Source: DATATV01 sp035551355 (GTDB taxonomy: Bacteria; Actinomycetota; Actinomycetes; Mycobacteriales; Pseudonocardiaceae). From it: 64,000 nucleotides of DNA. The notes beneath the pieces were generated by a model. The model saw only the letters and a program-made list of their open reading frames with translations, did not search any database and was not told where the DNA came from. The stretch covers positions 1-64,000 of the forward strand of contig DASZNF010000068.1 in NCBI GenBank assembly GCA_035551355.1. The letters are read 5' to 3'. Each line of letters begins with the position of its first letter. Position 1 is the stretch's first letter. Positions 26,452 through 34,155 of the stretch are shown in pieces. The position numbers were made by a program, and so were the translations under genes.

Positions 26452-26535
26452 ACAGTGCCGCCGCAGCCGACGTTGGCCGGCCGGGCGTCGGCCGGAACAG
26501 GGTGAGCGGTGACCGGCGGGAGCAGGAGGCAGCAC

Positions 26536-27777
26536 ATGGACTGGTCGATCCCCGAGGACGTCGCACGGTTCCTCACCGAACTCGACGCGTTCATCGACAG
26601 CCAGATCGTGCCCATCGAGCGGGACAACCCCGACCTGTTCGACCATCGGCGCGAGTTCGCCCGCACCGACGTGGACCGCGGCGGCATTCCGACGAAGCGC
26701 TGGCGCGAGGTCATGCGCACCGCCCGCCGGCTGGCCGACCAGGCCGGTTTCTACCGGTACCCGTTGCCCGAAGCGCTGGGCGGGCAGGCCGGGAGCAATC
26801 TGGCCATGGCTGTCATCCGTGAGCACCTGGCCCACCGTGGACCCGGTCTGCACGCCGAGCTCAGTCACGAGGCGTCCGTGGTGGCCAACCTGCCGCTGGC
26901 CTTGGTGCTGCACGAATACGGCACGCCCGGGCAACGTGAGCAGTACCTGGAACCGTTGGTGTCCGGGGAAATCGAGATGGCGTTCGGGCTGACCGAACCC
27001 GAGCACGGCAGCGACGCGACCTGGCTGGAGACCCGGGCCACCCGCGACGGGGACGACTGGATCATCACCGGTGCGAAACGGTTCAACAGCGTGGTCGACG
27101 TGGCCGAGGTGGACCTGGTGTTCGCCCGGACCTCCGGCGAGCCGGGCAAAGCCGCGGGCATCACCGCGTTCCTGGTGCCCACCAACGCGCCGGGCTTCGA
27201 GATCCCCTACTACCACTGGACGTTCAACATGCCCAGCGATCACGCCGAGGTGGTGCTGGACAACGTGCGGGTGCCCGCCTCGGCGGTGCTGGGCGAGGTC
27301 GGGCGCGGACTGGACTGCGCGCAGTTGTTCGTGCACGAGAACCGCATCCGGCAGGCCGCGTCCTCGCTGGGTGCCGCGCAGTTCTGCATCGACCGCAGCG
27401 TGGTCTACACGCAGGCGCGGCACGTGTTCGGCACCGCGCTGCGCGATCACCAGGGCATCCAGTGGCAGCTGGTGGAACTGCAGACCGAAGCCGAACTGGT
27501 GCGCAGTGCCATCGCCAAGACCGCGTGGCTGATGGACCAGGGTGGTAAGACCTCGGTCAGCGACAAGGTGGCCATGGTCAACGTGCGCGGCAACCGGCTG
27601 GCCTGTGCCGCGGCCGACCGCGCGATGCAGATCCACGGCGGCGTCGGCTACAGCCGGCACGTGCCGTTCGAGCACATCTACCGCCACCACCGGCGGTACC
27701 GCATCACCGAGGGGTCGGACGAGTTGCAGTACCGGCGGATCGCGGCGGGCATGTGGGACTTCCGGTCCGGTCGCTGA
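26536..27777 (+). CDS. Acyl-CoA dehydrogenase
   Basis: 413 residues with the three-part ACAD layout: a long N-terminal helical domain, the beta-barrel signature MAFGLTEPEHGSDATWLET (about 150-168), and C-terminal helices ending in MQIHGGVGYSRHVPFEHIYRHHRRYRITEGSDELQ. FAD-dependent alpha,beta-oxidation of an acyl-CoA is the default role. The neighbouring APH-like kinase suggests instead a 4-phosphoacyl-CoA eliminating enzyme (LvaC/ACAD11-like). The start is ATG 26536, preceded by AGGAGG at seven bases. Confidence 0.9.
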   Translation: MDWSIPEDVARFLTELDAFIDSQIVPIERDNPDLFDHRREFARTDVDRGGIPTKRWREVMRTARRLADQAGFYRYPLPEALGGQAGSNLAMAVIREHLAHRGPGLHAELSHEASVVANLPLALVLHEYGTPGQREQYLEPLVSGEIEMAFGLTEPEHGSDATWLETRATRDGDDWIITGAKRFNSVVDVAEVDLVFARTSGEPGKAAGITAFLVPTNAPGFEIPYYHWTFNMPSDHAEVVLDNVRVPASAVLGEVGRGLDCAQLFVHENRIRQAASSLGAAQFCIDRSVVYTQARHVFGTALRDHQGIQWQLVELQTEAELVRSAIAKTAWLMDQGGKTSVSDKVAMVNVRGNRLACAAADRAMQIHGGVGYSRHVPFEHIYRHHRRYRITEGSDELQYRRIAAGMWDFRSGR

Positions 27778-27818
27778 ACTCCGGTCATCCGGGGTTGCCG
27801 AACTCCGGTCATCCGGGG
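27776..27818 (+). repeat. Two exact 19-base direct repeats between convergent genes
   Basis: GAACTCCGGTCATCCGGGG occurs at 27776-27794 and 27800-27818. Each copy contains the mini-hairpin CCGG-TCAT-CCGG. The first overlaps the acyl-CoA dehydrogenase stop, the second the stop of the convergent TetR gene. It may act as a compact bidirectional terminator or be a slippage product. It shares GAACTCC with the repeat at 26406. Confidence 0.8.
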
Positions 27819-28366
27819 GTGTCGAACGCGGCGACGCCGCTGATGATCATCCGGTGGACCACGCCGGCCGCGTCGGCCGCGGACAGGGCGTGGCCGGGCC
27901 AGTAGGACACCGAGAAGACCACGCCGAGGCAGGACTGGGTCAACGCGGCCACACTGCCCGGGTCCAGCGCCGGCACACGCCGGGAGATCAGCGTCTCCCA
28001 GCGGGCGGTGTACTCGGCCCGGCGCTGGTCGAACGGGGTCTTCCACGGCTCGGGCAGGGAGCGCACCTCGCGCTGGTAGAGGTTGACCAGGTGGCGGGCG
28101 TGCAGCGCGAAGTCCACGTGGTGGCGCAGCGCGCGGTCCAGATCCGTGCGGGGATCCTCGTGCACCGGCACGGCCGCGGCCAGCAGTCCGTCCATGGCCT
28201 CGTTGAGCAGGGTCGCGAGGATCTCGTGCTTGCTGGAGAAGGTGCGGTAGATCGCCGGGCCGGACAGGCCCGCCCGGGTACCGAGCTCGTCCACGCCGAC
28301 CGCGTGGAAGCCCTTGTCGTAGAAGGCTTCTGCGGCGGTGTCGAGGATCTGGCGGGTTCGATCCAC
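27809..28366 (-). CDS. TetR family transcriptional regulator
   Basis: 185 residues. N-terminal TetR helix-turn-helix: TRQILDTAAEAFYDKGFHAV then VDELGTRAGLSGPAIYRTFSSKHEIL (about 3-48), followed by a helical ligand domain. The start was chosen at GTG 28366 because the only longer start (GTG 28402) lies inside a perfect palindrome that looks like its own operator. It is divergent from the MDR gene at 28483, which it probably represses together with itself. A related palindrome in front of the BadI-like operon suggests a second target. Confidence 0.87.
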   Translation of the reverse strand: MDRTRQILDTAAEAFYDKGFHAVGVDELGTRAGLSGPAIYRTFSSKHEILATLLNEAMDGLLAAAVPVHEDPRTDLDRALRHHVDFALHARHLVNLYQREVRSLPEPWKTPFDQRRAEYTARWETLISRRVPALDPGSVAALTQSCLGVVFSVSYWPGHALSAADAAGVVHRMIISGVAAFDTPG

Positions 28367-28386
28367 CCGGTCACGATAGCACCGGC

Positions 28387-28402
28387 GTGAACGATCGTTC
28401 AC
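28387..28402. promoter_or_regulatory. TetR-type operator, perfect 16-base palindrome
   Basis: GTGAACGATCGTTCAC is fully self-complementary. It lies in the divergent gap, 20 bases upstream of the TetR start and 80 bases upstream of the MDR start. A 13-of-16 match recurs at 53858-53873. Confidence 0.75.
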
Positions 28403-28482
28403 GCGAAAGGTTGAAAATTTTTTAGGACTGACCTTTTGGGTTACGCTCGGCCGACACGCGTCACCGGCACGGGAGGTGGGTC

Positions 28483-29463
28483 ATGGAGGCCGTGGTGCTG
28501 CGGGAGTTCGGCGGGCCGTCGGTGCTGCGGTTCGGTTCGCACCCCGACCCGGTGGCCCCGCCCGGCTGGGTGGTGGTGCGGCTGGCCGCCAGTGCGCTGA
28601 ACTGGCACGACGTGCTGGTCCGGCGCGGCCAGTACGGTTCGCCGCTGCCGCACGTGCCCGGCGCGGACGGGGCCGGCACCCGGGTCGACACCGGTGAGCC
28701 AGTGATCGTGCTGCCCTCGCTGTTCTGGGGTGAGCGGGCGGCCGCGCCCGGGCCGGAATTCGAGATCCTCGGCGACCACCGGCCCGGCACCTACGCCGAA
28801 CTGGTCGCGGTGCCCGCCGAGTGCGTGCTGCCCCGACCGTCCGGACTGGATCTGGCCCAGGCCGCGTCGCTGTCGCTGACCGGGGTCACCACGTATCGCG
28901 CGCTGTTTTCGCGGGGACGGTTGTCCCGCGACGAGTGGGTGCTGGTGCTGGGGGCCAGCGGGGGCGTGGCCACCATGGCGGTCAGCCTGGCCGCGGCTGC
29001 GGGCGCGCGGGTGGTGGTCACCTCGGCGTCGCCGTCGAAGATCGACGCGGCCCGGGAGCTGGGCGCGACCGCGGGGGTGGACCACTCTGCCGCGGACTGG
29101 ACCGACGCGGCCCGCGAGCTGACTCCCGGTGGGCGGGGTTTCGATCTGGTGCTGGATTCGGTGGGGCGCTGGGCGGAATCCGTGCGGTGCCTGCGGCCGG
29201 GCGGGCGGTGTGTGGTGCTCGGCGCGTCCGCCGCGAACCAGGCGCGGCTGGACGTGCGGACGTTCTACTTCGGACAGTACGAGCTGATCGGCACCACCCT
29301 GGGCAGTCCATCGGACATGGCCGCGTTGCTGGGTTTCCTGGCCGAGCACCGGGCGCCACCACCGGTGATCGACCGCACCTTCGGGCTGCCCGAAGCCGCG
29401 GCCGCGCACGAACGACTCGAATCCGGCGCGGGCTTCGGCAAGCTCGTGCTGCTGCACCAGTGA
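28483..29463 (+). CDS. Medium-chain dehydrogenase/reductase (quinone oxidoreductase/enoyl reductase-like)
   Basis: 326 residues. MDR start AVVLREFGGPSVLRFG, LAASALNWHDVLVRRGQY, cofactor loop VLVLGASGGVATMAVSLA (about 167-184), FDLVLDSVGR. Catalytic zinc cysteines are absent. It likely reduces an enoyl-CoA or enone with NADPH. A good ribosome site (GGGAGG) precedes ATG 28483. It is followed 18 bases later by an enoyl-CoA hydratase, so the pair is co-transcribed and controlled by the divergent TetR. Confidence 0.87.
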   Translation: MEAVVLREFGGPSVLRFGSHPDPVAPPGWVVVRLAASALNWHDVLVRRGQYGSPLPHVPGADGAGTRVDTGEPVIVLPSLFWGERAAAPGPEFEILGDHRPGTYAELVAVPAECVLPRPSGLDLAQAASLSLTGVTTYRALFSRGRLSRDEWVLVLGASGGVATMAVSLAAAAGARVVVTSASPSKIDAARELGATAGVDHSAADWTDAARELTPGGRGFDLVLDSVGRWAESVRCLRPGGRCVVLGASAANQARLDVRTFYFGQYELIGTTLGSPSDMAALLGFLAEHRAPPPVIDRTFGLPEAAAAHERLESGAGFGKLVLLHQ

Positions 29464-29481
29464 CAATTCTCAGGAGATGCG

Positions 29482-30261
29482 ATGACATTCGTGCGCTACC
29501 AGGTCGACGAGCGGGGCGTGGCCACGATCGCGCTGGACGATCCGGCCACCCGCAACGCGCTGACCGACGCGCTGCTGGACGAGCTGATCGAGCGCCTGGA
29601 GCAGGCCAGGGCCGACGACGCGGTGCGGCTGGTGGTGCTCACCTCCACCGACCGGAAGGTGTTCTCCAGCGGCGGCAACCTCAAGGCGTTCGCCGGGGAC
29701 GAGCCGGTGGTGGCCAAATACGCCGGACTGGACCGGTTTCCCCGGCTGTACCGGCTGCTGGGCGGGCTGGGTAAGCCCTCGTTGTGCGCGGCCAACGGGG
29801 ACGTGCTGGCCGGCGCGTTCGGCCTGGCCCTGGCTTGCGATCTGATCGTGGCCCGGGAGGGGATTCGGTTCGGCTGCCCGGAGATCAACGTCGGGGTGTT
29901 CCCGTTCATGATCTCCGCGCTCATCTACCGCAGCGTGCCGCGGGCCAAGGCCAACGAGCTGATGATGACCGGCGAGCTGATCTCCGCGCAGCAGGCGCTG
30001 GAGCTGCACATCGTCAACCGGGTGGCGCCCGCGGCCGAATTCGACGCGGAAATCGACCGGTGGGCGGGCCGGATCGCCGGCCGGTCGCCGTTGCTCATGC
30101 GGTTGGGCAAGGACGCGCTGGACGCCACCCGGGACATGGCTCTGCCCGACGCGCTGGAGCACCTGCGCGGCCAGCTGGCGCTGGCCTTCACCACCGAGGA
30201 CCTGCGTGAGGGAGTGGCCGCGTTCCGGGAGAAGCGTGACCCGGTGTGGCAGCGCCGCTGA
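29482..30261 (+). CDS. Enoyl-CoA hydratase/isomerase (crotonase family)
   Basis: 259 residues. Oxyanion-hole segments SSGGNLKAFAG (about 61-71) and NGDVLAGAFGLALACDL (about 100-116); the acid Glu is in FGCPEINVGVFPFM. The first catalytic Glu position (usually GGGxELA) is Ala-Phe-Gly here, so one-Glu isomerase or hydrolase chemistry is possible rather than standard hydration. Ends EKRDPVWQRR as in other crotonases. Second gene after the MDR at 28483; AGGAG precedes its ATG. Confidence 0.85.
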   Translation: MTFVRYQVDERGVATIALDDPATRNALTDALLDELIERLEQARADDAVRLVVLTSTDRKVFSSGGNLKAFAGDEPVVAKYAGLDRFPRLYRLLGGLGKPSLCAANGDVLAGAFGLALACDLIVAREGIRFGCPEINVGVFPFMISALIYRSVPRAKANELMMTGELISAQQALELHIVNRVAPAAEFDAEIDRWAGRIAGRSPLLMRLGKDALDATRDMALPDALEHLRGQLALAFTTEDLREGVAAFREKRDPVWQRR

Positions 30262-30290
30262 TCGTTTGGGTCTGATGATGACCATTGCTT

Positions 30291-30307
30291 ATTTGGTCAG
30301 ACCTAAT
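30291..30307. promoter_or_regulatory. GntR/FadR-type operator, site G
   Basis: ATTTGGTCAGACCTAAT, a near-perfect palindrome inside an A/T-rich stretch, lies 70 bases upstream of the CoA ligase at 30378. One of the strongest copies of the motif. Confidence 0.78.
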
Positions 30308-30377
30308 TACTCTGACGGCCAAAAGGGTGACGTCTGCGACGGCGTCCTCCCGGACGCGGTCAACGGGGTAGGTACTC

Positions 30378-32027
30378 ATGTCATTGGCGACAGTGCACGA
30401 CCGGTTCTCGACCGAGCAGATCGAGACCTACTACGCGCAGGGACTGTGGCGGGACTACACGCTGTTCGGCGTGCTGGAGCAGCAGGCCGCGCAGCGCGCG
30501 GACAAGGTGTTCTTCACCGACTCCACCACGTCCTACACGTTCGCCGAACTGCGTGACGAATCGCTGCGGCTGGCCACCGGCCTGGTCCGCCGGGGCATCA
30601 CCGCCGGTGACCGGGTCGCGGTGCAGATGCCCAACTGGACCGAGTTCGCGGTGATCGCCACGGCCCTGTCGCGCATCGGCGCGATCATCGTGCCGATCAT
30701 GCCGATCTACCGGCGCGACGAGGTCAGCTACATCCTGGACAGCGCCGAGGTGCGTGCGGTGTTCACCGCGGGCACGTACCGCAAGTTCGACCATGCCGCG
30801 ATGTTCACCGAACTCGCCGCCGGTCCCGGAAGCCTGGAGCTGGTCGTGGTGCTGCGCGCCGAGCAGCGCCCGGCGGGCACGGTGGCCTACCCCGAACTGC
30901 TGGCCGACGTGGACGCCGACACCGCGGCCGCCGAGATCGGACCCGGAACCGGCCCGGACGACCCGTGGGTCATCGTGTTCTCCTCGGGCACCACGTCCCG
31001 GCCCAAGGGCTGCCTGCACACGTTCAACACCATGGCCTGCGGTGCGCGCCTGCTGGGCAAGGGCTTCGGCTACACCGCCAACGACGTCCAGTTCGGGCCC
31101 TCGCCCATCACCCACACCACCGGCCTGGTCACCAGCGTGATCCTGCCGCTGATCCACGGCGGCGCCTCGCACGTGCAGGAGGCCTGGGAGCCCAAGGAGG
31201 GGCTGGCCCGGATCGCCAAGTTCGGCTGCACGATCTCGGTCACCGCGTCCACCTTCCTGCAGATGCTGCTGGACGCCTACGACCCGGACGCGCACGACGC
31301 CAGCAGCATGCGGGTGTGGACCTGTGCCGGCGCACCGATCCCGGCCTCACTGGTGGAGTCCGCGCGGGTGGCGATCCCGGCGATGCAGGTGCTGAGCCTC
31401 TACGGGCGCACCGAGAACATCACCACCACCATGTGCACGATCGTCGACGACCCGGCCCGCTCACTGACCTCCGACGGCCGCGCCCTGCCCGGCCAGGAGG
31501 TAAGAATTCTCGACCTCGACGGCCAGGAGGTGCCGCACGGCACCGAGGGCGACATCTCGTATCGCGGTGCGATGAGCATGATCGAGTACATCAACCAGCC
31601 CGAGGAGACCGCGGCGATGTTCACCGCCGACGGGTTCTCCCGGTCCGGCGACCTGGGCGTGATGGACGCCGACGGGTACGTGCGGGTCACCGGGCGGCTG
31701 AAGGACATCGTCATTCGCGGCGGGCTGAACATCAGCGTGCGGCAGGTGGAGGATCTGCTCGTCGCGCACGAGGCGGTGGCCGCGGTCGCGGTGGTCGGCA
31801 TGCCCGACCGGAAGCTGGGCGAGCGGGTGTGCTGCTACCTGGTGCCGGCCGAGGGCGCCGAGCCGATGGGCATCGACGCGATGCGGGAGTACCTGCTGGG
31901 CCAGGGTCTGGCCATCCAGAAGGTGCCGGAGCGGGTGGAGATCGTCGAGGCGCTGCCCATGACGGCGACCGGGAAGATCCAGAAACACGTGCTGCGGGCG
32001 GACATCGCGGCCAAGCTGGAGGACTGA
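30378..32027 (+). CDS. Acyl-CoA ligase resembling cyclohexanecarboxylate-CoA ligase (AliA-like)
   Basis: 549-residue ANL ligase. VIVFSSGTTSRPKGCLHT phosphate loop (about 198-215), LYGRTENITTTM, FSRSGDLGVMDADGYV, GRLKDIVIRGGLNISVRQVE and the catalytic Lys in TATGKIQKHVLR. The LWRDYTLFGVLEQQA opening and RTENITTTM motif are characteristic of cyclohexane(ene)carboxylate-CoA ligases, which fits the BadH- and BadI-like genes downstream in the island. It is the single gene behind operator site G and ends at a hairpin shared with the convergent MaoC gene. Confidence 0.88.
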   Translation: MSLATVHDRFSTEQIETYYAQGLWRDYTLFGVLEQQAAQRADKVFFTDSTTSYTFAELRDESLRLATGLVRRGITAGDRVAVQMPNWTEFAVIATALSRIGAIIVPIMPIYRRDEVSYILDSAEVRAVFTAGTYRKFDHAAMFTELAAGPGSLELVVVLRAEQRPAGTVAYPELLADVDADTAAAEIGPGTGPDDPWVIVFSSGTTSRPKGCLHTFNTMACGARLLGKGFGYTANDVQFGPSPITHTTGLVTSVILPLIHGGASHVQEAWEPKEGLARIAKFGCTISVTASTFLQMLLDAYDPDAHDASSMRVWTCAGAPIPASLVESARVAIPAMQVLSLYGRTENITTTMCTIVDDPARSLTSDGRALPGQEVRILDLDGQEVPHGTEGDISYRGAMSMIEYINQPEETAAMFTADGFSRSGDLGVMDADGYVRVTGRLKDIVIRGGLNISVRQVEDLLVAHEAVAAVAVVGMPDRKLGERVCCYLVPAEGAEPMGIDAMREYLLGQGLAIQKVPERVEIVEALPMTATGKIQKHVLRADIAAKLED

Positions 32028-32028
32028 G

Positions 32029-32067
32029 CCCGCGCGGGGCGCGTCGTGCACCGGCGCGCCCCGCGGG
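32029..32067. terminator. Bidirectional GC hairpin between convergent genes
   Basis: The left arm CCCGCGCGGGGCGCG pairs with the right arm CGCGCCCCGCGGG (13 pairs, one two-base bulge) across an 11-base loop. It fills the 47-base gap between the ligase and the MaoC gene. No T-run. Confidence 0.55.
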
Positions 32068-32074
32068 TTCACGA

Positions 32075-32482
32075 TCAGGAGTCGGGCAGCAGCACCGTTG
32101 CCCGGCCGGACAGAACCGTCCTGTCCGGACACTGGGCGGTCAGTTCCAGTTCGGTGGTGCGCCCCTCGTCGGACGGCTGGACGGAGATGACCTCGCCGGA
32201 CAGTTCCACGGTGTCGCCGATCGACAGGGGCGACGTGAAACGCACGTGATAGGCGCGCAGGTTCTGCACTCCGCACCAGTCGGTCAGCCAGGCCGCGAGC
32301 AGACCGGCGGTGAACTGTCCCATCGCGATCGGCCGGTCGAACCCGGCCGCCCGGGCGGCGTCGGGATCGTGGTGCAGCGGGTTGAAATCCCCGCCCGCAC
32401 CGGCGAAGCGCACGATGTCGGTCTGGGTGAGCGGGCCGATGGTGCGCGGCGCGGGCCGGTGACCGACCTCGATGCCACTCAC
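32075..32482 (-). CDS. MaoC-like (R)-specific enoyl-CoA hydratase subunit
   Basis: 135 residues with the hydratase-2 motif DFNPLHHDPDAARAAGF (about 32-48), whose Asp and His form the catalytic pair, and a following IAMGQFTAGLLAAW helix. Hotdog fold. It overlaps the upstream partner at 32479 by four bases. The two single-hotdog proteins resemble actinobacterial heterodimeric hydratases (ChsH1/ChsH2 or HadAB types), in which this chain is the catalytic half. Confidence 0.88.
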   Translation of the reverse strand: MSGIEVGHRPAPRTIGPLTQTDIVRFAGAGGDFNPLHHDPDAARAAGFDRPIAMGQFTAGLLAAWLTDWCGVQNLRAYHVRFTSPLSIGDTVELSGEVISVQPSDEGRTTELELTAQCPDRTVLSGRATVLLPDS

Positions 32483-32916
32483 GCCTGGCCCCGCTCGATC
32501 AGGACTTCCCGTTGCCGCACGGCGATTTCCCCGTCCTGGTCGGTGAATTCGGTCTCCAGGGTCACCAGCCGCATCCGGCCGCCCCGGCGGCCCTCCCGGG
32601 TCTCGTCGGCGACGACCCGGCGGATGCCGGTCAGCGTGTCCCCGGCCCGCAGGGGACGGGCGTAGTGCCAGTCCACCGAGCCGACCACGACCCGGGTGCG
32701 GTCCAGGCCCAGCGCGGCGGTGAACTTCTCCTGGTCGCGGTGCTGCCCGGCGACCACGACATGGGTTGCGGTGGCCAGCACGCCGGTGCCGCCCTCGGCG
32801 GCCGGGTCGCGGTGTGCCGGGTCCTGGGCGTGGGTGGCGCGGGCGAACTCCAGGATCTTGCCGCGCTCCACGTCGAAGCCGACCCGGTCGACCTCGACGC
32901 CGATGAGATCTTCCAT
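32479..32916 (-). CDS. FAS1/MaoC N-terminal-like dehydratase subunit
   Basis: 145 residues, hotdog fold of the MaoC_dehydrat_N type: VERGKILEFARATHAQDP (about 17-34) and VDWHYARPLRAGDTLTG (about 80-96). It lacks the D-x4-H pair, so it is the structural partner of the catalytic MaoC protein at 32075. A GntR-type operator lies only 12 bases upstream of its start, in the divergent region with the acyl-CoA dehydrogenase at 32979. Confidence 0.82.
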   Translation of the reverse strand: MEDLIGVEVDRVGFDVERGKILEFARATHAQDPAHRDPAAEGGTGVLATATHVVVAGQHRDQEKFTAALGLDRTRVVVGSVDWHYARPLRAGDTLTGIRRVVADETREGRRGGRMRLVTLETEFTDQDGEIAVRQREVLIERGQA

Positions 32917-32927
32917 ACCGTCTCCTT

Positions 32928-32944
32928 ATTTGGTCTGACCTATA
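32928..32944. promoter_or_regulatory. GntR/FadR-type operator, site H
   Basis: ATTTGGTCTGACCTATA lies in the 62-base divergent region between the MaoC pair (minus) and an acyl-CoA dehydrogenase operon (plus). It overlaps a TATACT hexamer (32941-32946) that could be a plus-strand -10 element. A repressor bound here would close both promoters. Confidence 0.78.
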
Positions 32945-32978
32945 CTACAGTTCGAACCATATTCACGAGGTGGTGACG

Positions 32979-34154
32979 ATGGACCTGGCCGACACGCCCG
33001 AGGAAGCGCGGTTCCGGGAGGAGCTGCGGACCTGGCTGGACAAAAACCTGCCGCGGCTGCCCTGGCCCGAGCCCAGCGACCTGGCCGAGAAGGCGCCGTT
33101 CTGGCGGCAGTGGCAGCGGCTGCTGTTCGACGCCGGTTACGCCGGCCTGACCTGGGCCCGCGAGTACGGCGGCCAGGGCCTGGATGAGCGGCTGCGGGCC
33201 GTCTTCGGGGAGGAGTGCGACCGCGCCGGCGCCCCCGACCGCCTCAACACCATCGGCGAGGACTTCGCCGGGCCGACCATCGCCCACTTCGGCGCCGACG
33301 AGCAGAAAAGCCGCTACCTGCGGCCGATCCTCACCGGCGAGGAGATCTGGTGCCAGCTGTTCTCCGAACCGGAGTCCGGCTCGGACCTGGCCTCGCTGCG
33401 CACCAGGGCGAGGAAGGTCGAGGGCGGCTGGCGCATCCAGGGCCAGAAGATCTGGACCAGCCGGGCCCAGCTGGCCGCGCACGCCATCCTGCTGGCCCGC
33501 ACCGGTGGCGGGGAACGCCACCGCGGCATCACCTACTTCCTGCTGCCCATGGACAGCCCCGGCGTCACCGTGCGGCCGCTGGCCCACATGCTCGGCGAGG
33601 CCGAGTTCAACGAGGTGTTCCTGGACGACGTGTTCCTGCCCGACGCCGCGGTGGTCGGCGCGGTGGACGGCGGCTGGAAGGTCGCCATGGGCACGCTGGC
33701 CTTCGAGCGGGTGGCCATCGCCACCGGCCGGGTCAACACCACCAAAGCCGTCGAGGACCTGATCGCCGAGGTGCGCGGCCTGCACACCACCGAGGGCGCG
33801 CCGCTGGGCGCCGACCCGCACGTGCGCCGCGAACTGGCCGATCTGTGGGGCCGGGCGCTGGTGCACCGGGCGATCAGCCAGCGGGTGATCACCGGCGCGG
33901 CCGCCGACGGCCCGCCCGGACCGGTCACCTCCATCGGCAAGCTCTACTTCTGCCCACTGGTGGAGGATCTCGCCGATTTCCGGCTGTCCCTGGAACCGCT
34001 GGCCGACCAGTTCGACCTCGACGACGACCATCCCGGGGCCCGGCGCTGGCTGCGGCTGGCCAACCAGGCCCGCGGCACCGCCATCGCCGGCGGCTCGACC
34101 TTCATCCAGCGAAACATCGTCGCCGAGCGGATTCTCGGCCTGCCGAGGAGCTGA
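32979..34154 (+). CDS. Acyl-CoA dehydrogenase, canonical catalytic Glu not in place
   Basis: 391 residues. ACAD signature WCQLFSEPESGSDLASLRT (about 124-142), QKIWTSRAQLAAHAI, and the C-terminal segment GGSTFIQRNIVAERILGLPR. The usual GTxEIQ motif carrying the base Glu is STFIQ here, so the base must come from elsewhere or the chain may pair with another subunit, as in actinobacterial FadE heterotetramers. The start is ATG 32979 (GAGG upstream). It is coupled to the CoA synthetase starting two bases after its stop and controlled by operator site H. Confidence 0.88.
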   Translation: MDLADTPEEARFREELRTWLDKNLPRLPWPEPSDLAEKAPFWRQWQRLLFDAGYAGLTWAREYGGQGLDERLRAVFGEECDRAGAPDRLNTIGEDFAGPTIAHFGADEQKSRYLRPILTGEEIWCQLFSEPESGSDLASLRTRARKVEGGWRIQGQKIWTSRAQLAAHAILLARTGGGERHRGITYFLLPMDSPGVTVRPLAHMLGEAEFNEVFLDDVFLPDAAVVGAVDGGWKVAMGTLAFERVAIATGRVNTTKAVEDLIAEVRGLHTTEGAPLGADPHVRRELADLWGRALVHRAISQRVITGAAADGPPGPVTSIGKLYFCPLVEDLADFRLSLEPLADQFDLDDDHPGARRWLRLANQARGTAIAGGSTFIQRNIVAERILGLPRS

Positions 34155-34155
34155 C

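Noticed and set aside
28418..28437. TTTTTTAGGACTGACCTTTTGG as an eleventh GntR site (site F)
   Set aside because: Only the right half GACC is kept; the left half AGGAC differs from TGGTC at two positions and symmetry is poor. Left out of the regulon list.
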